64,000 bases of DNA from Paracoccus onubensis (GTDB lineage Bacteria > Pseudomonadota > Alphaproteobacteria > Rhodobacterales > Rhodobacteraceae), in contig NZ_QZCG01000002.1 of NCBI RefSeq assembly GCF_003591515.1, positions 186,001 through 250,000 of the forward strand. The letters run 5' to 3'. This document shows positions 1 to 8,143 of the stretch, piece after piece (position 1 is the first letter of the stretch; each line of letters opens with the position of its first letter). A program made the position numbers and the translations under genes. The notes beneath the pieces were generated by a model, which did no database searches, was not told the origin of the DNA, and saw only the letters and a program-made list of their open reading frames with translations.

Positions 1-159
1 GCGCAGGCTGCGATGATGACGGCTGGCTTCCTCAATACCGATACCGCGTTCCTGCCTCATATCCATTTGCCGGACGGCAGGCGGGTGGGGGACGCCATCA
101 CTTCTACCGATGGGCCCCTGCGATTGCCGCCGCCGGAAGTGAAAGGCGGTGACGCATGA
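1..159 (+). CDS. 3' fragment of an unidentified element gene (truncated by window start)
   Basis: Frame 1 is open from the first base to a TGA at 157-159, giving the last 52 residues of a protein that begins upstream of the window. The tail reads ...LPPPEVKGGDA and has no motif that I recognise. Its stop overlaps the next start codon in an ATGA, the same coupling seen between the following genes, which supports it as a real coding frame of the same early operon. No function can be assigned. Confidence 0.6.
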   Translation, partial: AQAAMMTAGFLNTDTAFLPHIHLPDGRRVGDAITSTDGPLRLPPPEVKGGDA

Positions 160-353
160 CCGATCGCCCCACCTTCACCCCCGAGCAGCTGCGCGCGGCA
201 TACGAGTTCCAAGCCCGCCAGGGCTACACCGGTGACATGGGGCGGACGGCCGCAGCAATGAAGCTGGCAGGCGATGAAGCCAATGACGATCAGATTGAAC
301 ATCTAGCCCAGCTGATCCGCCTGGCGATCGATGAAACCTGGAGGACATCATGA
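156..353 (+). CDS. Small hypothetical element protein (65 aa)
   Basis: This is a short, charged, soluble protein (MTDRPTFTPEQLRAAYEFQ...) with no signal peptide or membrane segment and no recognised domain. It is joined to the genes on both sides by ATGA overlaps (156-159 and 350-353), so it is probably translated by coupling within the same transcript. Proteins of this size are common in the early region of temperate phages. The family is unknown to me. Confidence 0.6.
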   Translation: MTDRPTFTPEQLRAAYEFQARQGYTGDMGRTAAAMKLAGDEANDDQIEHLAQLIRLAIDETWRTS

Positions 354-589
354 AAAACAAACTTGGCGACCTCAATAATCACCTGTTTGCGCAGCTCGAG
401 CGTCTGTCGGAAGAGCAGATGTCCGGAGAGCAGATCGAGCAGGAAGTCAAACGGACCGAAGCCATTGTCTCAGTCGCTGATCAGATCGTTGGCAATGCAG
501 AACTCCAGCTGAAGGCGGCGAAGCTCTTCGCGGAGCATGGCCAGGCCGTATTGCCAATGCTGCCGAAGATCGGAAAGTCCGACGCATGA
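350..589 (+). CDS. Small hypothetical phage-type protein (79 aa)
   Basis: The product is 79 aa, predicted helical and acidic (MKNKLGDLNNHLFAQLERLS...), with a Glu/Gln/Lys-rich centre that may form a coiled coil. The opening 'LGDLNNHLFAQLERL' resembles, from memory, small proteins encoded just before HNH nucleases in alphaproteobacterial prophages, but no biochemical role is known to me. It is coupled by ATGA overlaps to the genes before and after. The assignment as coding is good; the function is unknown. Confidence 0.65.
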   Translation: MKNKLGDLNNHLFAQLERLSEEQMSGEQIEQEVKRTEAIVSVADQIVGNAELQLKAAKLFAEHGQAVLPMLPKIGKSDA

Positions 590-1230
590 AGGGCCGCGCG
601 ATCACGTATCATGCCGATGAACTGGCGTGGATCGAGGCGCGCAAGGAAATGCCCCGCCGCGAGCTGCATCAGCTTTTCTGCGCGCGGTTTGAGCGTGACG
701 ATGTTTCATTCACCAACCTGAAAGCGCTTTGCAAGCGGAAGGGCTGGATGACCGGCAGGACCGGCCGCTACGAACCGGGGCGCGAACCTGAAAACAAGGG
801 CAAGAAGATGCCCTATAATCCGAACAGCGCCCGCACCCAGTTCAAGAAGGGCAATCTGCCGAACAATTATCGCGGTCCCGGTCATGAGCGCATCGACAGC
901 AAGGATGGCTACGTGATCATGATCGTCGAGGAAACCAATCCCTGGACGGGCGCCGATACCCGACCGGTGCATAAGCATCGATATCTTTGGGAAAAGGTAA
1001 ACGGTCCCGTCCCCGAAGGCCACGTTCTGAAATGCCTCGACGGCGACAAAACCAATTGTGACCCATCGAACTGGGAGCTTGTGCCGCAAGGTATGCTGCC
1101 GCGGCTAAACGGCCGTTGGACCGGCTTGAAATATGATTCCGCGCCCGAGGAGCTGAAGCCAACGCTGATGGCCATCGCAAAAGTCAGGCATGCGGCGCAT
1201 GAAGTAAAGCGGGGGCGGAAGAAAGCATGA
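586..1230 (+). CDS. HNH-type endonuclease of phage origin
   Basis: The protein has 214 aa. The N-terminal half (about 1-60) looks like a small helical DNA-binding region, and the C-terminal half carries an HNH_3-like core: HKHRYLWEKVNGPVPEGH (about 126-143), then LKCLDGDKTNCDPSNWELVP. The usual first His and the Asn (NCDPSNW) are present, but where many HNH_3 proteins have a central His (VDHIDGN) this one reads LKCLDGD. As I recall, this variant occurs in a family of prophage HNH proteins, so it may be a subfamily feature. It precedes a methyltransferase gene with a 4-base overlap, suggesting a shared role in phage DNA processing or protection. Target specificity cannot be read. Confidence 0.75.
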   Translation: MKGRAITYHADELAWIEARKEMPRRELHQLFCARFERDDVSFTNLKALCKRKGWMTGRTGRYEPGREPENKGKKMPYNPNSARTQFKKGNLPNNYRGPGHERIDSKDGYVIMIVEETNPWTGADTRPVHKHRYLWEKVNGPVPEGHVLKCLDGDKTNCDPSNWELVPQGMLPRLNGRWTGLKYDSAPEELKPTLMAIAKVRHAAHEVKRGRKKA

Positions 1231-1940
1231 CGCGGGCCCCATCCACGAAACCCCTATTTCGTGCCATCAGCGGCAAGTCCTCGAGGCAGGCCGGAGCATC
1301 TTCGATGTTCGATGATCTGCCGGAACAGCGCCGGCCGCAGGCGGACACGCGGCGGGACGATGATTTCTATCCCACCGGTCAGCCCGAGGCGATCCGAGCG
1401 CTTATTGCCTATGACGGCGAGCGCATCCGCGAATCCGGGATCGTTTGGGAACCGGCATGCGGGGATGGCGCCATGGTCCGGGAGATCCGCGCGATGGGCA
1501 TCGGTTGCCTTGCCTCTGACCTGATCGACCGAGGCTGTCCCGACAGCTGGATCGCTAATTATTATAATTACACGGGCAGCCCAGCTCGCGCGATCATCAC
1601 CAACCCGCCTTATTGCGAAATCAACGCCCGTGACGGTAAAGGCCGATGGTTGCGTCACACGTTGAATATGAAGGCCTGGGACTATCTCGCACTGCTGTTG
1701 TCCTGGGACTGGCCGGCGGCGCGTGCGAATGGCCTGGGCGAGCTGCTGGACACACATCCATTCAGCCACTGCTATCTGATGCGCTGGAAGCTGGATTTCA
1801 CCGGCGAAGGCAGTCCGCCCCAGCGTAACGCCTGGTTCGTCTGGGACAAGCGCGATCCGCGTGGCCGTTCGCATCCGCGGCAATATCCCGATTTCCGGTG
1901 GATGGACCGCATCGATGCGCGACAGGAGGTGATGTTCTGA
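1227..1940 (+). CDS. Phage DNA adenine methyltransferase-like protein
   Basis: The 237-aa protein has a SAM-binding motif I, WEPACGDGAMVREI (about 73-86), and a catalytic motif IV, TNPPY (about 117-121), the (D/N)PPY signature of N6-adenine or N4-cytosine methyltransferases. No clear target-recognition domain is seen, as in short phage methyltransferases. The first 40 residues are disordered (Ser/Arg-rich), so a later start is possible: MFDDLPEQRRPQ begins at 1305. It overlaps the HNH gene upstream (ATGA) and the small HTH gene downstream (TGATG). The likely role is self-methylation of element DNA; specificity and true substrate are unknown. Confidence 0.75.
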   Translation: MTRAPSTKPLFRAISGKSSRQAGASSMFDDLPEQRRPQADTRRDDDFYPTGQPEAIRALIAYDGERIRESGIVWEPACGDGAMVREIRAMGIGCLASDLIDRGCPDSWIANYYNYTGSPARAIITNPPYCEINARDGKGRWLRHTLNMKAWDYLALLLSWDWPAARANGLGELLDTHPFSHCYLMRWKLDFTGEGSPPQRNAWFVWDKRDPRGRSHPRQYPDFRWMDRIDARQEVMF

Positions 1941-2164
1941 TGGCTCGGGCCGACCTGACATTTGCACCGCGGCTACTGCCGTCGCCGCAGGCTGCTGCAT
2001 ATCTTGGTGTCAGCGAAACCACCCTGCGCGGGCTGAATATTCCTCGCAAGGTGCTCGGCGGCAAGCGCCTCTATGATCGGCTTGCGCTTGACGAATACGC
2101 CTCTGGCTTGCCAGATGAGGGAGAAAATCGGAGAAACACATGCGACGACGTGTTCGGGGATTGA
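1940..2164 (+). CDS. Small HTH DNA-binding protein, possible excisionase
   Basis: The 74-aa protein contains PQAAAYLGVSETTLRGLNIP followed by a KRLYDRLALDEYAS wing (about residues 13-55), the pattern of MerR/excisionase-type helix-turn-helix proteins that read a short operator and often direct recombination. A strong ribosome-binding site (AGGAGGT, 1924-1930) and a 1-base overlap with the methyltransferase stop fix the start. It overlaps the integrase gene by 25 bases, which is typical of xis-int pairs. Excisionase function is inferred from this position and size; it could instead be a regulator. Confidence 0.65.
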   Translation: MARADLTFAPRLLPSPQAAAYLGVSETTLRGLNIPRKVLGGKRLYDRLALDEYASGLPDEGENRRNTCDDVFGD

Positions 2165-3213
2165 CCGGAATTAAGATCGTCAGAAAGGCGGACGGCAGGC
2201 GCTATGTATATCGCCGCGTCAACGGCAATCTGATGCCATTGCCTGACCTGCCCGAGCATCATCCCGATTTTATCGCTGCCTATGTCGCTGCAGGGAACCT
2301 GACACCAAAGCTGCGACATCCTGCTGGCAGTATATCGGCTCTTTGTGAGGCATATCTCGGATCACATGACTACAAGCGCATGGCGGACAGCACCCGCGCG
2401 ACTTGGCGCAGAACGCTCGATCGAATCGGTCGCGATCGAGGTGCGGGATTGGTGAAAGACCTGCGTCAAGATCACCTGCGCAAGGATATCCGCGCTCTAT
2501 CGCCTGGAGCCGCGCAGAACCGGCTTAAGGCATGGCGATCGATTCTGAAATTTGCGGTCGAGGAAGGCTGGATAGAGGTCGACCCGTCGATCGGCATCAA
2601 GGCCCAGAAAGGGGAGGTGACACCGCATCGGCAATGGACGGCCAAAGAGATCGAGACCTATCGAACTTACTGGAAGGCGAGAAGTCCCGAACGGATTGCC
2701 TTTGAGGTGATTTATTGGACAGGCGCGCGTTGCGTCGATGCTGTGACCTTGGGGTGGCAGAAGGTCGATCGCGATGGATGGCTTTCCTATGTTCAAGCGA
2801 AGACCGCTGGCCCTGCCACTTGCCCCGTATGGTCGTTGCCGGACTGGGCAGCGTCGATGTCGGCAGACCATAAACATTTCCTGCAAGCCCTGCCGGAAGG
2901 GCAGATGATCTGGATTGCCACCCGGACCGGAAAACCGCGCAGCGTTAAAGGGCTTTCTCAATGGTTAAGCGCAGCGGCGTCAACTGCCGGTCTGGCTGAC
3001 GATTGCACGGCACATGGCCTGAGAAAAGCGCGCGCGGCTTCGCTGGCCGAGGCAGGAGCAACTGCATCTCAGATCGGTGCTTGGACGGGTCACGCGAGCC
3101 TTTCTGAGGTCTCTCATTATACGAGACAGGCCGATCAGAAAGGGATTCTGGGGGCAAAGAAAGAACAAACTTTGGAAACCAAAATCAAGAAGTTTCCAAA
3201 AACGCCAGATTAA
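2140..3213 (+). CDS. int: Tyrosine-type site-specific integrase
   Basis: The 357-aa protein has a basic N-terminal arm, a SAM-like core-binding domain (about 60-150) and a catalytic domain. The tyrosine-recombinase residues are visible: Arg197 (WTGARCVDAV), His292-x-x-Arg295 (HGLRKARA), His318 (WTGHASL) and the nucleophile Tyr327 (SHYTRQ). It should integrate and excise the element by strand exchange at the tRNA-Arg 3' end 30 bp downstream. The gene runs toward the tRNA 3' end, a usual arrangement. The start is preceded by GGAGA. All key residues are present, so it looks intact. Confidence 0.93.
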   Translation: MRRRVRGLTGIKIVRKADGRRYVYRRVNGNLMPLPDLPEHHPDFIAAYVAAGNLTPKLRHPAGSISALCEAYLGSHDYKRMADSTRATWRRTLDRIGRDRGAGLVKDLRQDHLRKDIRALSPGAAQNRLKAWRSILKFAVEEGWIEVDPSIGIKAQKGEVTPHRQWTAKEIETYRTYWKARSPERIAFEVIYWTGARCVDAVTLGWQKVDRDGWLSYVQAKTAGPATCPVWSLPDWAASMSADHKHFLQALPEGQMIWIATRTGKPRSVKGLSQWLSAAASTAGLADDCTAHGLRKARAASLAEAGATASQIGAWTGHASLSEVSHYTRQADQKGILGAKKEQTLETKIKKFPKTPD

Positions 3214-3242
3214 TCAATAAAAACAATGCCTGTTTCTGATGA

Positions 3243-3319
<77 letters not shown>

Positions 3320-3407
3320 CTTGCAAGGCTGCATAACGATCGCGGCCGCATTGTGCAATGCCGAAATCGGCGCGTTTGCTGATCCTGCGTGGCGGCTGGT
3401 CAGGGGC

Positions 3408-3434
3408 CGCGCCGTTGTGATGAAAAACGGCGCG
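3408..3434 (-). terminator. Hairpin downstream of thiolase gene
   Basis: There is an inverted repeat with 9-bp arms, CGCGCCGTT at 3408-3416 and AACGGCGCG at 3426-3434, around a 9-base loop. It lies just past the thiolase stop codon (3455) on the minus strand and before the tRNA. There is no U-run after the stem, so intrinsic termination is uncertain; it may be an RNA 3'-end stabiliser. Confidence 0.4.
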
Positions 3435-3454
3435 ACCTGCTGACGATCCCGAGA

Positions 3455-4636
3455 TCAAAGCCTCTCGATGGCGATGGCGATGCCTTGGCCGCCGCCAATG
3501 CACATGGTGATCAATGCGTATTTGCCGCCGCCCCGTTCAAGTTCGTGAAGTGCCTTTACCGTCAGGATCGCGCCGGTCGCGCCGACCGGGTGGCCCAGCG
3601 CAATGGCCCCGCCATTCGGATTGACCTTTGCCGGGTCGAGGCCAAGCGCCTTGTTGACGGCCAGAGCCTGTGCGGCGAATGCCTCGTTTGATTCGATCAC
3701 GTCGAAATCCGCCGCCGTCAGTCCGGTGCGTTTCAGCAAGGCTTCAACTGCCGGGACGGGCCCGATGCCCATGACTTCGGGGCGCACCCCGGCAATCGCA
3801 TAGCCCAGTATCCGCGCCCGTGGCGTGAGCCCCGCTTTCTCTGCGGCTTCGGCGCGTGCCAGGACCAGGGCGGCGGCGCCATCGTTGATGCCGCTGGCAT
3901 TGCCTGCCGTGACCGAGCCGTCCTTCTGGAAAACCGCTTTCAATCCCGCGAGCTTTTCAAGGCTGGTTTCCTTGGGATGTTCGTCCGTGTCGAAGGAGAT
4001 GGCGCCTTTGCGCGATTTGATCTCGACTGGGACGATCTGGTCCCTGAAATATCCTGCGGCGATCGCGGCCGTGGCGCGGCGCTGCGATTCCATGGCGAAT
4101 TCATCCTGCGCCTCGCGGCTGATGTCATGCTCGGCCGCGACATTCTCGGCGGTGACGCCCATATGGCCGGTGCCCATGGGGCAGGTCAGTGCGCCGGTCA
4201 TCATGTCCAGCATCTTCTGATCGCCCATCTTCGCGCCAAAACGAGCCGATGTCACAGCATAGGGCGCCCGGCTCATGCTTTCCGCGCCGCCCGCGACGGC
4301 GAAATCGGCATCGCCCAGCATCAGCGATTGCGCGGCCGAAACGATCGCCTGCGCCCCCGATCCGCAAAGCCGGTTCACGTTCATCGCGGGGGTCGTATGC
4401 GGAATGCCCGCATTCAGCATGGCGACGCGGCTAAGATACATGTCGCGCGGCTCGGTGTTCAGGACATGGCCGAACACGACATGACCGATCTGATCCGGAG
4501 AGACGCCGCCACGTTGCAGCGCCGCTGTGGTCACGGCCGTGGCCAGATCAATCGGCGGAATGGCGGCAAGGCTGCCGCCGAATGTGCCGATCGCGGTGCG
4601 GGCACCGGACAGGATGACGATTTCGTTCTCGGACAT
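3455..4636 (-). CDS. Acetyl-CoA acetyltransferase (thiolase)
   Basis: This 393-aa thiolase interconverts two acetyl-CoA and acetoacetyl-CoA, and could work in PHB precursor synthesis or at the end of leucine, ketone and fatty acid catabolism. The acylated Cys91 sits in NRLCGSGAQ, the His in [15 protein letters not shown] and the second Cys in CIGGGQG near the C terminus. I chose ATG 4636 (MSENEIV) because GGAGAG precedes it by 7 bases; an in-frame ATG at 4648 lies inside that ribosome-binding region. No phaB follows, so an assignment to phaA or atoB cannot be made. Its position near the leucine operon, which ends in acetoacetate and acetyl-CoA, is suggestive. Confidence 0.93.
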   Translation of the reverse strand: MSENEIVILSGARTAIGTFGGSLAAIPPIDLATAVTTAALQRGGVSPDQIGHVVFGHVLNTEPRDMYLSRVAMLNAGIPHTTPAMNVNRLCGSGAQAIVSAAQSLMLGDADFAVAGGAESMSRAPYAVTSARFGAKMGDQKMLDMMTGALTCPMGTGHMGVTAENVAAEHDISREAQDEFAMESQRRATAAIAAGYFRDQIVPVEIKSRKGAISFDTDEHPKETSLEKLAGLKAVFQKDGSVTAGNASGINDGAAALVLARAEAAEKAGLTPRARILGYAIAGVRPEVMGIGPVPAVEALLKRTGLTAADFDVIESNEAFAAQALAVNKALGLDPAKVNPNGGAIALGHPVGATGAILTVKALHELERGGGKYALITMCIGGGQGIAIAIERL

Positions 4637-4756
4637 GACTCTCTCCATTCTAGATAGGTCCTGATCTTACGTTTCAGTCCTCGCGTGGCAACGGATATTC
4701 GGGCGAACGATTTCGTGCCGTTGGGGCAGTTCGGCCTCGGCGCTGCCGGGAACGGG

Positions 4757-5668
4757 TCATTGCGCGAGGCTTAGCAGCAGCAGAAACAGGCCCGCCGCTA
4801 TCAGGGTTCGTCGGTAGAGGGCCAGTGCATGCCGGATGTCGCGGCCCGACGGGTCCCGTTCCGTGCCGTTCAGCCAGGGCTCGTCGACGAAATGCTTGCC
4901 ATAGCTGCGCGGGCCGGACAGTCGCACCTGCAAAGCCGCCGCCATCGCCGCTTCAGGCCATCCGGCATTGGGTGAGCGGTGTCGGTATGCATCGCGCCGC
5001 GTGATCCGCCATGTCTGCCACGAGCCCGAGGCGAGAACCATCAGAACCGCGGTCAGCCGTGCGGGAAACCAGTTGGCAGCATCGTCCAGCCGTGCGGCAA
5101 AACGGCCGAATTCGGCATAGCGTGCATTTCTGTGGCCGATCATCGAATCGAGCGTATTGATGGCCTTATAGGCGGCAATTCCCGGTAATCCGGCGATTGC
5201 TGCCCAGAAAAGCGGGGCGATGACACCGTCCGAACTGTTCTCGGCCAGACTTTCGATGCTGGCACGCGACAATGCGGCCTCATTCGACTGGCTGACATCA
5301 CGGCCGACGATTTGCGCGGTTGCCAGGCGCGCCTGGGCCAGATCCTGTTCCAGCAGGCTATCCTCGACCGCGCGGACATGGCTGTGCAGCGACTTCGCCG
5401 CCACCAGCGGCCATGCCAGAAGCCCGGCGGCGACAGGGCCCAGCAAGGATTGCAGAAACAATGCGGGCAGAATTGCGGCAAGGATGACAAGCAGGCTTGC
5501 CGCGATCCCTTTGGCAAACCGGCCCTCGCCGTGGTTCAGCCGCCGTTCCAGACGCTCGATCGCCATGCCTATCCAGACCACCGGATGCCCTATGCGGCGA
5601 AAGATCGCGTCGGGCCATCCGAATGCCGCATCCGCCAGCAAGGCGATCAGGGCGATTCCGGGACTCAT
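4757..5668 (-). CDS. cobD: Adenosylcobinamide-phosphate synthase (CobD/CbiB)
   Basis: The 303-aa integral membrane protein attaches the aminopropanol arm to adenosylcobyric acid in late cobalamin synthesis. Family features are visible: DAAFGWPDAIFRRIGHPVVWIG near the N terminus, an ESLAENSSDGVIAPLFW segment, KAINTLDSMIGHRN, and a C-terminal hydrophobic helix. The start at 5668 is chosen because it forms an ATGA overlap with the upstream phosphatase stop; an in-frame ATG at 5707 would add 13 arginine-rich residues unlike the family. It is co-transcribed with the phosphatase gene. No cobalamin riboswitch was seen upstream. Confidence 0.93.
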   Translation of the reverse strand: MSPGIALIALLADAAFGWPDAIFRRIGHPVVWIGMAIERLERRLNHGEGRFAKGIAASLLVILAAILPALFLQSLLGPVAAGLLAWPLVAAKSLHSHVRAVEDSLLEQDLAQARLATAQIVGRDVSQSNEAALSRASIESLAENSSDGVIAPLFWAAIAGLPGIAAYKAINTLDSMIGHRNARYAEFGRFAARLDDAANWFPARLTAVLMVLASGSWQTWRITRRDAYRHRSPNAGWPEAAMAAALQVRLSGPRSYGKHFVDEPWLNGTERDPSGRDIRHALALYRRTLIAAGLFLLLLSLAQ

Positions 5669-6210
5669 GCATGACCCGCGGTCAGGTTCACGGCCTCGAC
5701 GGCCCAACCCTGGGATGTCCGTCGCATGATCGTCAGCGATAGCGGAGACACCGAGAAGGACAGGGCCGCCGGGCCGACGGTCAGGGATAATGCGGCGCGG
5801 ACGGTTCCGGCATGGGCGACGATCAGCGTGTCATCCCCGAGCCTGTCCAGAACCGGCAGGACACGCGCGGCCATATCTTCGAAACTTTCTCCGCCTTCGG
5901 GGCGGTATGTGGCAAGCTCATCCGGCTCCATCCTGCCCAGATCCGGCAAATCCTCGAAGCGTTTCCCTTCCCAGTTTCCGTAATCCTGCTCCCATAAGGC
6001 AGGCTCGAACTGGGCGGGGAACAGGTTCAATGCTTTCGCCGTCTGCCGGCATCGCTGTGCCGGGCTGCATATGACATGGCCAGCATCGCCAATCATGTCG
6101 CGCATCTGTGCGAAGGCCCTGGAATCGCTGCAATCGGCATCCACGTCGCCCCGTCCGGCCAGGCATCCGTTGTTTATCGGCGTGGCGTGGCGAAGGAGTT
6201 TTAGCCGCAT
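5665..6210 (-). CDS. Histidine phosphatase family protein, possible alpha-ribazole phosphatase
   Basis: The 181-aa protein is a phosphoglycerate-mutase-like phosphatase. The catalytic His is in LLRHATPINNG (the usual RHG is RHA here), an acidic WEQDYGNWEGKRFEDL segment follows, and the second His lies in VAHAGTVRAALS. Its overlap with cobD points to the alpha-ribazole-5'-phosphate phosphatase step of cobalamin assembly. That role is inferred from context, because the fold also covers many unrelated phosphatases. It is transcribed divergently from the leucine operon with about 170 bp between the start codons. Confidence 0.8.
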   Translation of the reverse strand: MRLKLLRHATPINNGCLAGRGDVDADCSDSRAFAQMRDMIGDAGHVICSPAQRCRQTAKALNLFPAQFEPALWEQDYGNWEGKRFEDLPDLGRMEPDELATYRPEGGESFEDMAARVLPVLDRLGDDTLIVAHAGTVRAALSLTVGPAALSFSVSPLSLTIMRRTSQGWAVEAVNLTAGHA

Positions 6211-6313
6211 GGCGTTCGATCCCGGTTACAGCATGTGGGGCGGGATTACCGCGTTTCGCAGAAGTCCGAAAGCTGCATTGTTGACCTGTGACAGGATCAA
6301 GCGCAGGCTTTGC

Positions 6314-6358
6314 TTGACGTAAGGGGATTCTCTGTCGTATTAAATGAACGAATGTTCA
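6314..6358 (+). promoter_or_regulatory. Promoter and 14-bp palindromic operator of the leucine operon
   Basis: A -35 TTGACG (6314-6319) is followed after 18 bp by TATTAA (6338-6343). Immediately downstream lies the perfect palindrome TGAACGAATGTTCA (6345-6358), where the transcription start should be. A bound repressor would block initiation. The shape resembles operators of TetR-family regulators of acyl-CoA catabolism; no such regulator gene is in the window. The -10 assignment is moderate, the palindrome is exact. Confidence 0.6.
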
Positions 6359-6378
6359 ATAATTGGGGAGGGGGCGTC

Positions 6379-7539
6379 ATGTTCACCCAGGCTATGCAGT
6401 TCGATCTGGGCGAGGATGTGAACGCACTGCGCGATATGGTGCATCGCTGGTCGCAAGAGCGGGTGAAGCCCCTCGCGGCAGAGGTGGATCGCGACAATGC
6501 CTTCCCGAACGAGTTATGGGCCGAAATGGGAGAGTTGGGCCTGCTTGGCATCACCGTGTCCGAGCAATGGGGCGGTGCGGAAATGGGCTATCTGGCCCAT
6601 GTCGTCGCGACCGAGGAGATCGCCCGGGCCTCGGCCTCGGTCAGCCTGTCTTATGGAGCGCATTCCAATCTTTGCGTCAACCAGATCAAGCTGAACGGCA
6701 CCGATGAGCAGCGGGGGAAATACCTGCCCAAACTGTGCAGCGGCGAGCATGTCGGCGCTTTGGCGATGTCGGAAGAAGGTGCGGGCAGCGATGTTGTCGG
6801 CATGAAGCTGCGTGCCGAGAAGAAGAACGACCGTTACGTTCTGAATGGCAACAAATACTGGATCACCAACGCGCCCGATGCGCAGACTCTCGTGGTCTAT
6901 GCCAAGACCGACCCGGATGCCGGCAGCAAGGGCATTACGGCCTTCATCGTCGAACGCGGGATGAAAGGATTCTCGACCGGCCCGCATTTCGACAAACTGG
7001 GCATGCGCGGCTCGAATACCGGTGAGTTGATCTTCGAGAATTGCGAAGTGCCGTTCGAGAATGTTCTGGGCGAAGAGGGGCGCGGGGTACGCGTCCTGAT
7101 GTCGGGTCTTGATTATGAACGGCTGGTGCTGTCGGGGATCGGAACCGGGATCATGGCAGCCTGTCTGGATGAGGTGATGCCCTATGTTTCCGAGCGCAGA
7201 CAATTCGGCCAGCCGATCGGCTCGTTCCAGCTTATGCAGGGCAAGATCGCCGATATGTATGTCGCCCTGAACACCGCGCGCGCCTATGTCTACGAGGTCG
7301 CCCGGGCCTGCGATGCGGGTAAGGTGACCCGTCAGGATGCGGCCGGCGCGGTGCTTTATGCCAGCGAGCAGGCGATGGTTCAGGCGCATCAGGCGGTGCA
7401 GGCGCTTGGCGGCGCGGGCTTTCTGAATGACAGCGTGGTCAGCCGCCTGTTCCGCGACGCCAAGCTGATGGAGATCGGCGCAGGCACCAGCGAGATTCGC
7501 CGGATGCTGATCGGGCGGGAATTGCTGGGGCTGATGTGA
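6379..7539 (+). CDS. ivd: Isovaleryl-CoA dehydrogenase
   Basis: This 386-aa flavoprotein oxidises isovaleryl-CoA to 3-methylcrotonyl-CoA, the third step of leucine breakdown, passing electrons to ETF. It has acyl-CoA dehydrogenase architecture: helical N domain, [18 protein letters not shown] and the WITNAP flavin/substrate segment, then a C domain with RRQFGQPIG, the [12 protein letters not shown] stretch where isovaleryl-CoA dehydrogenases keep their catalytic Glu, and QALGGAGF. The start at 6379 follows a purine-rich GGGGAGGGGG site; an in-frame start at 6310 would fall inside the promoter. It is first in an operon with the methylcrotonyl-CoA carboxylase genes, which supports the substrate. 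Confidence 0.94.
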   Translation: MFTQAMQFDLGEDVNALRDMVHRWSQERVKPLAAEVDRDNAFPNELWAEMGELGLLGITVSEQWGGAEMGYLAHVVATEEIARASASVSLSYGAHSNLCVNQIKLNGTDEQRGKYLPKLCSGEHVGALAMSEEGAGSDVVGMKLRAEKKNDRYVLNGNKYWITNAPDAQTLVVYAKTDPDAGSKGITAFIVERGMKGFSTGPHFDKLGMRGSNTGELIFENCEVPFENVLGEEGRGVRVLMSGLDYERLVLSGIGTGIMAACLDEVMPYVSERRQFGQPIGSFQLMQGKIADMYVALNTARAYVYEVARACDAGKVTRQDAAGAVLYASEQAMVQAHQAVQALGGAGFLNDSVVSRLFRDAKLMEIGAGTSEIRRMLIGRELLGLM

Positions 7540-8069
7540 TGCGCGGTCTTGTATTTGCCGTTTGCGTGATGGCCGGAACCGCTTCGGCGCAGGAGCCCGG
7601 CATGCCGGAAATCGATCCGCTTGTCCTGGAGACATGCCGAGAAAATGCGTCCCAGCCTGCCGAACAGGGTGATGACGCGGATGCAGAAAGCTGTATCGGG
7701 GTCGCTGCCGCCCGATGCATGGAAGAGGAAGGCGGGTATTCCACCGCGGGCATGTCTCACTGCACCATGCAGGAACGAGATTTGTGGGATCGCTATCTGA
7801 ATGACGTCTATCGCGCAGTTATGCAAGCGGCCGAAGAGGCGGATCGGATAAATGCCGATGCCGATCCTGCGGCGCCGAAACAGGTGCCGCTGCTGAAGGA
7901 AATGCAACGGGACTGGATCGCGTTCCGTGACAGCAGCTGTGCATTTGAGCGCTCAATCTGGGGCAGCGGCACAGGCGCGGCGACCGCGACGGCAAACTGC
8001 CTGCTTTCGATGACCGCGCAACAGACCATCCGGCTGGAGCGTCACCGGGACAGGGGTGACGCGGGATGA
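7539..8069 (+). CDS. Periplasmic LprI-like (DUF1311) protein
   Basis: The product is 176 aa with a clear signal peptide ([17 protein letters not shown], cut before QEPG). The mature part carries six Cys and the DUF1311/LprI signature MQRDWIAFRDSSCAFE, followed by ...ANCLLSMTAQQTIRLE. In other bacteria LprI-family proteins have been linked to lysozyme inhibition, but most members have no known role. The ATG at 7539 overlaps the ivd stop (TGATG); the GTG three bases earlier is less likely. It is followed 74 bp later by a second member of the same family. Why such a protein sits in a leucine operon is unexplained. Confidence 0.8.
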   Translation: MRGLVFAVCVMAGTASAQEPGMPEIDPLVLETCRENASQPAEQGDDADAESCIGVAAARCMEEEGGYSTAGMSHCTMQERDLWDRYLNDVYRAVMQAAEEADRINADADPAAPKQVPLLKEMQRDWIAFRDSSCAFERSIWGSGTGAATATANCLLSMTAQQTIRLERHRDRGDAG

Positions 8070-8143
8070 ACCTGTTTTATCGGCTTGGCAGGAACACAAT
8101 GCATTTGGCAGGGTTGGTTAATCATCATCATCAGGAGGGCAGC

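Noticed and set aside
6211-6378. Possible cobalamin riboswitch upstream of the cobD unit
   Set aside because: I looked for a B12-box and the conserved core in the gap on the minus strand and found neither; the gap is also shared with the ivd promoter.
6514-7635. 373-codon minus-strand open frame opposite ivd
   Set aside because: It is antisense to a complete acyl-CoA dehydrogenase, with no domain or ribosome-binding site.
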